Below, piece by piece: positions 35,681 through 43,208 of a DNA stretch of 64,000 bases. The stretch is from Clostridium bornimense (lineage in GTDB: Bacteria; Bacillota; Clostridia; Clostridiales; Clostridiaceae): NCBI RefSeq assembly GCF_000577895.1, contig NZ_HG917869.1, positions 1 through 64,000 of the forward strand. Direction: 5' to 3'. The position numbers were made by a program, and so were the translations under genes. Under the pieces are notes generated by a model. It did not search any database. It had not been told where the DNA came from and was given only the letters and a program-made list of their open reading frames with translations. Each line of letters opens with the position of its first letter. Position 1 is the first letter of the stretch.

Positions 35681-36280
35681 ATGAGAAAAACAATTTTATT
35701 TGTAATTTTGCAACAATATGCAGATTGGGAAGCAGCATATATCACATCCGCAATAACGATGTTAGGACAGGGACAGTATGAGATAAAAACTGTATCGTTA
35801 TCGAAAGATGCTGTTCAGTCAATAGGTGGCTTTAGAGTATTACCAGATTATGATATTGCATCTATTCCAAACGATTATGAAGCCGTAGTTTTAATTGGTG
35901 GAATGACATGGAGAAATGAAAATGCACAACAGGTCAAAACACTTGTAGAGGACTGCTATCAAAACGGAAAAGTATTGGGCGGTATTTGTGATGCTTCTGC
36001 TTTTTTAGGTACAGTCGGTGTTTTGAATGACGTAACTCATACAAGTAATGATTTGAATGACCTAAAACAATGGGCTGGTTCCATTTATACAGGGGAAACA
36101 AAGTATATTGCAAAACAGGCAGTTAGGGATAAAAATGTAATAACAGCTAATGGTACAGCAACTATGGAATTTGCAAAAGAGATTTTGCTCGCCTTAAATG
36201 TTGCAAGTGAAGAAAAGATAGTGGAGTGGTATAATTTTCACAAATTAGGATTTTATACTGCGCCTATGCCTAAAATGTAA
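35681..36280 (+). CDS. DJ-1/PfpI family protein (glutamine amidotransferase-like)
   Basis: 199 residues. KTILFVILQQYADWEAAYI at the start, VLIGGMTWRNE, then the nucleophile elbow VLGGICDASAFLGTVGVL with Cys near 109. Family members include glyoxalase III/deglycase-type and transcription-linked proteins; the exact activity is uncertain. AAAGGAG before the ATG; preceded by a short leader module (35612-35665). Confidence 0.8.
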   Translation: MRKTILFVILQQYADWEAAYITSAITMLGQGQYEIKTVSLSKDAVQSIGGFRVLPDYDIASIPNDYEAVVLIGGMTWRNENAQQVKTLVEDCYQNGKVLGGICDASAFLGTVGVLNDVTHTSNDLNDLKQWAGSIYTGETKYIAKQAVRDKNVITANGTATMEFAKEILLALNVASEEKIVEWYNFHKLGFYTAPMPKM

Positions 36281-36306
36281 ATTAGAATCTGTAGAGGGAA
36301 ATAATA

Positions 36307-36543
36307 TTGTTTATTAGAAAATACATGTCATTGGATTGTGAATATTTGGCAGATTTATTTTATAGTGTTGTTCCTTCATATGATGAGTCAGTAGAAACGG
36401 AGATAACTTTAAATCAATGGAGTGAAATATGTTTTAGAGCATCAGAAATTGGTGGAGAAATAAAGGTTGTTATAGATGAAATAGATAGCTGGACTAAAAG
36501 TACTCTTAAATCTGATAATGTGTTTACTATTTTAGGGGTATAA
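36307..36543 (+). CDS. Chimeric small ORF (GNAT start fused to hypothetical-gene end)
   Basis: 78 codons from TTG. Residues 1-16 (FIRKYMSLDCEYLAD) and the upstream leader match the GNAT fragment at 32769. From LADLFYSVVPSYDES onward it matches the second half of the gene at 28048. The two parents meet within GGCAGATTTATTTTATAG, which occurs in the 28048 gene and resembles the GNAT sequence. An open frame survives, so a fusion protein may be made, but it is best read as a recombination product. Confidence 0.65.
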   Translation: MFIRKYMSLDCEYLADLFYSVVPSYDESVETEITLNQWSEICFRASEIGGEIKVVIDEIDSWTKSTLKSDNVFTILGV

Positions 36544-36579
36544 ATTTAGAATTTGTAGAATAATTATAGGAAGATAAAA

Positions 36580-36750
36580 GTGAATGAGAAATATGATAAT
36601 AGCCTTAATCAATGGAATAATATTTTTTCAAAAGAAGTTCCTAAAGTGCCAACAAATCAAAGCTATGGGAATAAAGCTTTAGATAAAGGAATAGACTTGT
36701 CAGAAAAAGCAATTGAAAGTGCACAAACTAGAGAGAGGAATATTAAATGA
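36580..36750 (+). pseudogene. Methyltransferase relic with internal deletion
   Basis: 56 codons from GTG. NSLNQWNNIFSKEVPKVPTNQ and NKALDKGID match the start of the methyltransferase at 28414. The frame then jumps to LSEKAIESAQTRE, skipping motif I. The deletion ends coincide with GGAATAGA/GGAGTAGA in the intact gene. Ends overlapping the next GNAT start (ATGA). Confidence 0.8.
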
Positions 36751-37253
36751 TAAAATTGAAGTTTGTGTTAGCGCAAAAAGAAGATTTAGATAATGTGCTA
36801 GCTATGGTTACAGATGCTATTAATGAAATGAATAGAAATGGTATTGATCAATGGGATAACATATACCCAGATAGGAATATACTTGAAGATGACATAATAA
36901 AAAAACAATTATATATAGGTTTATCTGGGAAAAATATTGTATCTGCCTATGTGTTAAATCAAGAATGTGATGAACAGTATGCTAATGGCGCATGGAAGTA
37001 TCCTGATTCTACATATTATGTGATTCATAGATTATGTGTCAATCCAATGTTTCAAAATAAAAAAATTGGAACATTAACAATGATGCATATAGAAGATGAG
37101 GTTCGAAAAATTGGAATAGATACAATTAGATTAGATACATTTACTTTAAATCCATATGCTATAAAGTTATATGAAAAGTTAGAGTATTCAAAAGTAGGAC
37201 TTGCCCATTGGAGAAAGGGGAAATTTTATCTTATGGAGAAAAAACTTAAGTAA
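36747..37253 (+). CDS. GNAT-family N-acetyltransferase
   Basis: 168 residues. IHRLCVNPMFQNKKIGTLTMMHIE (acetyl-CoA loop, about 91-114), TIRLDTFTLNPYAIKLYEKLEY and an N-terminal KEDLDNVLAMVTDAINEM helix. Resembles acetyltransferases that act on small amines or antibiotics. Start overlaps the methyltransferase relic by four bases; AGAGAGG lies upstream. Followed by R5. Confidence 0.8.
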   Translation: MIKLKFVLAQKEDLDNVLAMVTDAINEMNRNGIDQWDNIYPDRNILEDDIIKKQLYIGLSGKNIVSAYVLNQECDEQYANGAWKYPDSTYYVIHRLCVNPMFQNKKIGTLTMMHIEDEVRKIGIDTIRLDTFTLNPYAIKLYEKLEYSKVGLAHWRKGKFYLMEKKLK

Positions 37254-37281
37254 TTTGTAAGGTAGTTTAAAGGTAAGTTTT

Positions 37282-37463
37282 AAAATATACGTGACGTAAC
37301 TTTTGAAATTCATATTAAATTTTTATATTGGACATATAACTGCCACAATATATTGTTATATTATAATTGTAGTTAATAATAGTTAATTTTTTTCAAATCA
37401 TTTTCCTTTTTATTTAAAGAATGGTCTTTGAGGATCATTCTTTTTTATTATGTAGAAAAAGGG
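37282..37463 (+). repeat. R element copy 5 (~182 bp)
   Basis: AAAATATACGTGACGTAAC to TGTAGAAAAAGGG with hairpin AAGAATGGTC/GATCATTCTT. The downstream side is different: an AGCTA-rich hairpin (TAGCTA...TAGCTA, 37465-37490) and no leader module. This is the last copy; the array appears to end here. Confidence 0.9.
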
Positions 37464-37594
37464 TAGCTACAGTGAAAATAGCTAGCTCCTTTTCTATTAC
37501 AAAGTATTTATAGAAATTGTGTAATAGGATATAATTTTAGTATAGTAATAAAAATTATTAAAACAGATATGGATTTCAATTAAGGAGAATATAT

Positions 37595-38053
37595 ATGATA
37601 TTATATCATGCAAGCGGAGAAGTTGTTGAATTTCCTGAAATAAGGAAAAGTAGATATACAAAAGATTTTTCATGGGGATTTTATTGTACTAATAATTTTG
37701 AACAAGCAAAAAAATGGGCTAAAAGAAATAGAGATTTCCCAACAATTAATTATTATGAGTTTGAAGAAAAAGAAAATTTAAAAATATTAAAATTTAATGA
37801 AATGACAGATGAATGGCTTGATTTCATAGCAGAATGTCGTAATGGATTAGTGCATGATTATGATATTGTAGAAGGTCCTATGGCTGATGATACTGTTTGG
37901 AATTATGTTAATGATTTTCTAGCAGGTGATATATCAAGAAATGTATTTTGGGAACTTGCAAAATTTAAGCATCCAACACATCAAATTAGTTTTCATACAT
38001 TAAAAGCGTTAGATTGCTTAAAGTTTGAAAGGAGTGAAGTATTAGATGAATGA
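37595..38053 (+). CDS. DUF3990 protein, ADP-ribosyltransferase-like toxin candidate
   Basis: 152 residues. The start MILYHASGEVVEFPEIRKSRYTKDFSWGFYCTNNFEQAKKWA is the DUF3990 hallmark: a His-x-Ser strand, then a Ser/Tyr and G-F-Y-x-T reminiscent of ADP-ribosyltransferase NAD sites. VHDYDIVEGPMADDTVWNYV follows. Overlaps the next gene by eight bases. Such pairs are suspected toxin-antitoxin modules; the activity is inferred from fold relatives. Confidence 0.7.
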   Translation: MILYHASGEVVEFPEIRKSRYTKDFSWGFYCTNNFEQAKKWAKRNRDFPTINYYEFEEKENLKILKFNEMTDEWLDFIAECRNGLVHDYDIVEGPMADDTVWNYVNDFLAGDISRNVFWELAKFKHPTHQISFHTLKALDCLKFERSEVLDE

Positions 38054-38492
38054 AAAGGAGAAAAATGATTTATTTTATGTATGTTCATTAATAGAATTTT
38101 TAGGGAGAAAGACAAAAAATCATAGAAGTGATATTGTTAAGATATTAGGAATTAAAGAACTTAAAAGGCAAATGTCTTTAGCAGAAGTTAATCATTGTCT
38201 TTCATTTGAACAGGTATCGGATGAATTGATAGAGTATTTTAATATAAAAGATGGAGAATTTGATTCTGTTGAATCATGTAAGTACACAGTTCCTAGTTTT
38301 TTAGCAATAGGGAAAGAGTATCAAAGATTGATTAATGATGTAAGAGAAGATGAAGAAGATATTATATGTGTACTATATAATGTGTTTACATCATTTATAA
38401 GTGATGAAATTTCAGATTTTAATTCATCTGTATATTATAGTAATCCTCAGTACTTAAAATATAGTTATCTTGAAGGTAAGTTGCTTACATAA
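38046..38492 (+). CDS. DUF3791-like partner protein
   Basis: 148 residues, mainly helical: KNDLFYVCSLIEFLGRKTKNHRSDIVKILG is the DUF3791-type start, with a C-terminal acidic helical extension. Start ATG overlaps the DUF3990 gene, implying translational coupling and a binding partner, probably an antitoxin. Weak hairpin follows. Confidence 0.6.
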   Translation: MNEKEKNDLFYVCSLIEFLGRKTKNHRSDIVKILGIKELKRQMSLAEVNHCLSFEQVSDELIEYFNIKDGEFDSVESCKYTVPSFLAIGKEYQRLINDVREDEEDIICVLYNVFTSFISDEISDFNSSVYYSNPQYLKYSYLEGKLLT

Positions 38493-38737
38493 TGAAAAAG
38501 TTACTACACTTGTACTAGCTGTTATTTTTATTAAATTTTATAGATAAAGTCTACTTACAAACATCAGATGAATTAATAAACAAAATTTGTTATTATATTT
38601 TATGTAATAGTAAAAATGATTTAAAATTAACATGTAAATTATTGTTATAGTATTGAAATTTTAAGTATTATAATAGGTAGAAATGAAAATAATTCTGTTT
38701 ACAAGTAAGTACATGAGATATAAAGGGGTGATAAATA

Positions 38738-39508
38738 GTGGTAAAAAAAGTTGAGAATACAAAGTATGTTGAACATATTTTTAATGATTGTGAAGATACT
38801 ATTGTTTGGTCATGCTTACAGGGAGTTATGGGAGAAATTTATGTGGAGAATGATAAAAATCCAACTTCATCAATGGCTATACTTGGAGATTTTATTTTCT
38901 TTGCTGGAGAACCAAAAGAAGAAATAGTTTTATATAAACCTGAGAGATGTAAACAGGATTTTATAATCATGGTTCCTACAAATGATAGTTGGGGAGAATG
39001 CATTGAGCAATGTTATAAAGATAAAGCTAAAAAAGTATGTCGCTATGCTACTAAAAAAGAACCTAATATATTTGATAAAAAGAAGTTAGAGCAAATAGTA
39101 GATACATTACCGCAGGATTATGAAATGAAATTAATAGATGAAGATATTTATTATAAATGTAGAGAGCAAAACTGGTGCAAAGATTTAGTATCTCAATATG
39201 AAGATTATAATTTTTATTATAATTATGGATTAGGTGTTGCTATACTAAAGGATGGAGAATTAGTTTCGGGAGCATCGTCATACTCAAGATATGAAGGTGG
39301 AATTGAAATAGAAATTGATACAAATGAGAAATATAGAAGAAAAGGACTTGCTTATATTTGTGGAGCAAAATTAATATTGGAATGTTTAAAGAGAAATTTA
39401 TACCCTAGTTGGGATGCTCAAAATAAATGGTCATTAGCGTTAGCAGAAAAACTAGGATATCATTATAGTCATACTTATAATGCATATGAAATATGGGGGT
39501 ATTTATAA
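38738..39508 (+). CDS. GNAT acetyltransferase (PF12746-type)
   Basis: 256 residues. The first ~115 residues are a variable domain (SMAILGDFIFFAGEP, then ECIEQCYK). The C-terminal half has the GNAT core GLGVAILKDGELVSGASSYSRY, IEIDTNEKYRRKGLAYICGAKLI and SLALAEKLGYHYSHTYNAYEI. Layout fits GNAT_acetyltran. GTG start with AAGGGGTG upstream. Confidence 0.82.
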   Translation: MVKKVENTKYVEHIFNDCEDTIVWSCLQGVMGEIYVENDKNPTSSMAILGDFIFFAGEPKEEIVLYKPERCKQDFIIMVPTNDSWGECIEQCYKDKAKKVCRYATKKEPNIFDKKKLEQIVDTLPQDYEMKLIDEDIYYKCREQNWCKDLVSQYEDYNFYYNYGLGVAILKDGELVSGASSYSRYEGGIEIEIDTNEKYRRKGLAYICGAKLILECLKRNLYPSWDAQNKWSLALAEKLGYHYSHTYNAYEIWGYL

Positions 39509-39511
39509 ATT

Positions 39512-39688
39512 ATGTATTATAATGATAACATAAATGCAATAAAATTTTATCAAAAACGTGGTTTTGATATGATTAAAATATACCATAATGCTATTGAAGA
39601 ATCACGAAAGTTGAAGCCTATAATTCCACTGATTGGTAATTATGGTATACCTATAAAGCATGAAATAGAATTCCAAAAATTAATTTAG
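39512..39688 (+). pseudogene. GNAT C-terminal fragment
   Basis: 58 codons: YYNDNINAIKFYQKRGFDMIKIY followed by a basic tail matches only the last part of GNAT proteins. The acetyl-CoA loop and all upstream parts are missing. It begins three bases after the previous stop. Confidence 0.75.
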
Positions 39689-39716
39689 AAGTTAGTACAC
39701 TTGTACTAGCTTTTTA
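39689..39716 (+). terminator. Hairpin terminator
   Basis: TAGTACAC-TTGTACTA stem followed by GCTTTTTATT. A similar but weaker hairpin occurs at about 38498-38530 after the DUF3791-like gene. Confidence 0.65.
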
Positions 39717-39789
39717 TTATAGAAAAAATATTTATAGAAATAGAATAATAGGATATAATCTAGATAATAAAAAGTATGAGGTGGATAAA

Positions 39790-40629
39790 ATGAGAGGATT
39801 ACTTGACCCAAAAGTAGATTTTGTATTTAAAAATATCTTTGGATCACCTAAGCATCCTAGAATATTAATATCTTTTTTAAATGCAACATTAAACCCAGTA
39901 AATAAAATAACAGGTGTTGAAATAAAAGGTACAGATTTAGAAAAGCAATTTATTGATGATAAATATTCAAGATTAGATGTTAAAGCAACAACTAATAATA
40001 ATGAAATAATTAATATAGAGATACAGTTAAAGAATGAATATAATATGATTCAAAGAAGTCTTTATTATTTAAGTAAGATGTATGAGGAACAGCTTGGTGA
40101 AGGGGAAGAGTATTCAAAATTGAATAGGACAATATGTATTAATATTCTTAACTTTAAATATCTAAAGACTGAAAAATTTCATACAGGATATAGACTTAAA
40201 GAAATAGAAACTAATGAAGAACTTACAGATATAATAGAAATGCACTTTATTGAGATTCCAAAGCTTTCAAATGAATCTGATGAAAAAGACATGCTCATGG
40301 CATGGACAGAATTTTTAAGAGATCCTGAAAGTGAAAAAGTTAGAAGTCTTGAGATGAGTATAGAAGAGATAAGAGAAGCAAAGGATGAACTTGTTCGCAT
40401 GAGCAATGATGAAAAACAGCGAGAAATATATGAAATGAGAGCTAAGATACTAAAAGATAAGGTAAGTGCACTAAATGAAGCTGAAAGAAAAGGGGTAGAA
40501 AAAGGAATTCAGCAAGGAATTCAACAAAAAAGCATAGAAATCGCAAAGAATCTTTTAGATATACTAGATGATGAAACAATTGCAACTAAAACAGGATTAA
40601 GTATAGATGTAATAAAAAAGTTGAGATAA
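39790..40629 (+). CDS. Rpn family (PD-(D/E)XK) recombination-promoting nuclease / putative transposase
   Basis: 279 residues. LLDPKVDFVFKNIFG at the start, YSRLDVKATTNNNEIINIEIQL with the D...E-x-Q nuclease core (about 58-82), RSLYYLSKMYEEQL, and a C-terminal charged helical region ending in GIQQGIQQKSIEIA. ATG at 39790 preferred over the GTG at 39781 because GAGGTGG overlaps the GTG. Known Rpn proteins cut DNA and stimulate RecA-independent recombination. Its place beside the rearranged region is suggestive but not proof of involvement. Confidence 0.82.
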   Translation: MRGLLDPKVDFVFKNIFGSPKHPRILISFLNATLNPVNKITGVEIKGTDLEKQFIDDKYSRLDVKATTNNNEIINIEIQLKNEYNMIQRSLYYLSKMYEEQLGEGEEYSKLNRTICINILNFKYLKTEKFHTGYRLKEIETNEELTDIIEMHFIEIPKLSNESDEKDMLMAWTEFLRDPESEKVRSLEMSIEEIREAKDELVRMSNDEKQREIYEMRAKILKDKVSALNEAERKGVEKGIQQGIQQKSIEIAKNLLDILDDETIATKTGLSIDVIKKLR

Positions 40630-40670
40630 ACTTTTATAAATAAAGTTATTAAAGGTATAAAGTGAACTAT

Positions 40671-40715
40671 AAAAATAATCTTAATCAATAATTAAAATGA
40701 TTAAGATTATTTTTT
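40671..40715. terminator. Bidirectional terminator
   Basis: AAATAATCTTAATCA and TGATTAAGATTATTT arms with A and T runs on the two sides; serves the convergent genes. Confidence 0.88.
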
Positions 40716-41122
40716 TATTGTTCCTCATTTTCTGCATTTTGAATTTGGATAAAGGCATCAAGTCTAAGAAGATTTGCAAAAACACTTATCAAATATGAAA
40801 TTGAAACCGCTTCATAAGGGGTTATATTAATATTTGATTCTCTTACTGAATTTAGAAATTCCTTTTCTTCAAGTCTTTTTACTGAAACAATGTAGAGTGT
40901 TATATACCCCAATAATACAAGCCTTTGACCATTAACAATAATTTGTTCAGGAGTTTCGTTTCCGTTAGATATACCTAATACTTCTAAGGTATCGACTTGG
41001 GCAGAATTGACGTAATAAAGGTACCCTAGTGATAATAGTGCGGCACCTAGTTTCTCGAAGCCAGCTAAATTTAAACCTATGTTTTTTATGAATTGGTCAA
41101 TATAATCTGTAGTATCAGACAA
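40715..41122 (-). CDS. Hypothetical membrane-associated protein
   Basis: 135 residues; family not recognised. Hydrophobic segments near 25-45 (GAALLSLGYLYYV), 68-83 (LVLLGYITLYIV) and 103-120 suggest two or three membrane passes; both ends are acidic. GGGGGAGTC lies before the ATG. Alone on the minus strand between convergent and divergent neighbours. Confidence 0.5.
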   Translation of the reverse strand: MSDTTDYIDQFIKNIGLNLAGFEKLGAALLSLGYLYYVNSAQVDTLEVLGISNGNETPEQIIVNGQRLVLLGYITLYIVSVKRLEEKEFLNSVRESNINITPYEAVSISYLISVFANLLRLDAFIQIQNAENEEQ

Positions 41123-41344
41123 ATGACTCCCCCAAAAAAAATCTTTAATTTAATATATGCGATATTTAAATAAAGTTGTATTATTTCTTAAATTATATAT
41201 TGCTAGATTATGTAGATGAAATGCGTGTGTAGGTCAATGATATAATCTGCTATAGAATTGCTTAAGTAATATACTAATGAATAGTAGACTTATAAAATAC
41301 TAATAATATATTGGATGAAAATATATTATTAGGAGGAAATAGAG

Positions 41345-42016
41345 ATGTTTGAACACAAGAAACAATTGTTACATGAGGTTAAAGTTGAAAGACCAAATCC
41401 TCAATATGCTGTATTAATGCAAGAGCAATTAGGGGGAGGAAATGGTGAACTTAAAGCTGCTATGCAGTATATTTCTCAAAGTTTTAGAATAAAAGATCCA
41501 GAAATAAAAGACTTATTTTTAGATATTGGAGCAGAAGAATTAAGCCATATGGAAATGGTGGCTCAAACTATTAATTTATTAAATGGTCATGATGTAAATA
41601 ATGAAAAGGTAGATAATGGAGAAATTCAAACACATGTTCAATGTGGGCTATCTCCTGTTTTAATAAATTCATCTGGTGCACCATGGACAGCAGATTATGT
41701 AACTGTTACAGGAGACTTAGTTGCTGATTTATTATCTAATATTGCATCAGAACAAAGGGCAAAGGTTGTTTATGAATATCTTTATAGACAAATAGATGAT
41801 AAAGAAGTAAGAGCAACTATTGACTTTTTACTTAATAGAGAAGAAGCTCATAATGCTTTATTTAGGGAAGCACTAAATAAAGTGCAAAAGAGTGGATCAA
41901 ATAAGGATTTTGGAGTCACTGAAGATTCTAAGCTATATTTCGATTTATCAACTCCAGGTCCATCTCATGAAGCTCCTAATCCAACACCACCTTCTTTTGA
42001 AAATCCTAGAAGATAA
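41345..42016 (+). CDS. Manganese-containing catalase
   Basis: 223 residues with ferritin-like helices. Metal ligands are in GELKAAMQYISQSF (Glu), GAEELSHMEMV (Glu and His), SEQRAKVVYEYL (Glu) and REEAHNALF (Glu, His). The Pro-rich C-terminal tail is also typical. Length is close to bacterial Mn catalases and CotJC-type proteins. It destroys hydrogen peroxide without heme, suiting an anaerobe. AGGAGG before the ATG; a GGGCTGTCGC-type terminator follows. Confidence 0.88.
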   Translation: MFEHKKQLLHEVKVERPNPQYAVLMQEQLGGGNGELKAAMQYISQSFRIKDPEIKDLFLDIGAEELSHMEMVAQTINLLNGHDVNNEKVDNGEIQTHVQCGLSPVLINSSGAPWTADYVTVTGDLVADLLSNIASEQRAKVVYEYLYRQIDDKEVRATIDFLLNREEAHNALFREALNKVQKSGSNKDFGVTEDSKLYFDLSTPGPSHEAPNPTPPSFENPRR

Positions 42017-42036
42017 GAGATACATAGTATTCAAAA

Positions 42037-42086
42037 GGGCTGTCGCATTAACGAATAGAAATTTGTATGCGATAGCTCAATTTTTA
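42037..42086 (+). terminator. GGGCTGTCGCA-type terminator
   Basis: GGGCTGTCGCA and TGCGATAGCTC pair, followed by TTTTTAT; related to the hairpin at 7098. Confidence 0.8.
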
Positions 42087-42125
42087 TATCTTAAATTCAA
42101 ATTTATAGCATATAGTTTCTTTCTT

Positions 42126-42311
42126 TATTATAGAAAAAATATTAATAAGGTCTTAGAAAATCAGCAGAACACTGAAGATATTGAAGGGTATTATTATACT
42201 GCAAAGGATGGAAGTCAAATGGCATTTTGGACATGTTTTACTGATAGAATTTCTAAAGAACATATTCATGATTATGATGAATATATGGTGTGTTTAAGCG
42301 GGGAACATTAA
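42126..42311 (+). pseudogene. Cupin-domain gene relic (5' and middle part)
   Basis: RKNINKVLENQQNTEDIEGYYYT, then QMAFWTCFTDRISKEHIHDYDEYMVCLSGEH, then a stop. It holds the His-rich metal-binding cupin motif H-I-H but lacks start and C-terminal strands. The complementary relic at 26396 has the start and end but not this middle, so both derive from the same family. Confidence 0.72.
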
Positions 42312-42500
42312 AATTAACGATTTATTAATATATAAGTTATAAGGTGATGATAATAACAAAAAGTAATCGTTTTATTTATCAAAAAACCATTTTTATTGGG
42401 TAAAATAATAAAAATTGATAAATCAAGAAGGAATATTATCATTAATTGGAGAAATAAAGAAAATAAAGACATAATATTGAAGTGGTAGGAGGTATTTAAA

Positions 42501-43160
42501 ATGGCTTTATATAATATTATTGGTCCAATTATGGTAGGACCAAGTAGTTCTCATACTGCCGGTGCAGTGAGAATTGGTTTAATGGCGAGGACATTATTAA
42601 AAGAAGAACCTGTTTGTGGAGAAATTCTTCTTCATGGTTCATTTGCAAAGACTGGTGAAGGGCATGGAACCAATAAAGCTATAGTAGCGGGTCTTCTTGG
42701 TATGAAACCAGATGATGTACGTATACCTGATAGTTATGAAATAGCTAAAGAGCAAGGTTTTTCATTTTCAATAGGTACAACTACAATAAAGAATGCTCAT
42801 CCCAATACAGTATTGATTAAGTTGAGGGGTGCTAATGGTCGTGAGATAGAGGTGCAATCATCTTCTGTTGGCGGTGGTAGCATTATGGTTAATAAGATAG
42901 ATGGTATTGATGTAAATTTTAATGGGGAAACTCACACATTAATTGTTCATAATTTAGATGAACCAGGTCATGTAGCGGTGGTGGCTTCTACATTATCACG
43001 GTATTCTGTAAATATAGCAACTATGCAACTTTATCGTGAACGTCGTGGTGCAAACGCTGTTATGGTTTTAGAAACAGATCAACCTATTCCAGATAAGGTG
43101 GTTGAATTTTTAGAAAATGTCGATGGGATTATTAAAGTAACTTATTTTAATGGTATGTAA
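42501..43160 (+). CDS. sdaAB: L-serine dehydratase, iron-sulfur-dependent, beta subunit
   Basis: 219 residues. The serine dehydratase beta domain has GPIMVGPSSSHTAGAVRIG (about 7-25) and SSSVGGGSI. The C-terminal ~75 residues are an ACT domain (LIVHNLDEPGHVAVVASTL, then NIATMQLYRE). With the alpha subunit 48 bases downstream it converts L-serine to pyruvate and ammonia using a [4Fe-4S] cluster. AGGAGG lies before the ATG. Confidence 0.93.
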   Translation: MALYNIIGPIMVGPSSSHTAGAVRIGLMARTLLKEEPVCGEILLHGSFAKTGEGHGTNKAIVAGLLGMKPDDVRIPDSYEIAKEQGFSFSIGTTTIKNAHPNTVLIKLRGANGREIEVQSSSVGGGSIMVNKIDGIDVNFNGETHTLIVHNLDEPGHVAVVASTLSRYSVNIATMQLYRERRGANAVMVLETDQPIPDKVVEFLENVDGIIKVTYFNGM

Positions 43161-43208
43161 AGATAAAAATATTTTCATATATAGGATTAGACAAGAGGAG
43201 GTAATAAT

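Noticed and set aside
27247-37463. True integron attC sites
   Set aside because: The ends ACGTAAC and GTTATGT each miss one base of the RYYYAAC/GTTRRRY consensus, the element is longer than usual attC sites, and no integron integrase is visible. Kept only as an analogy.
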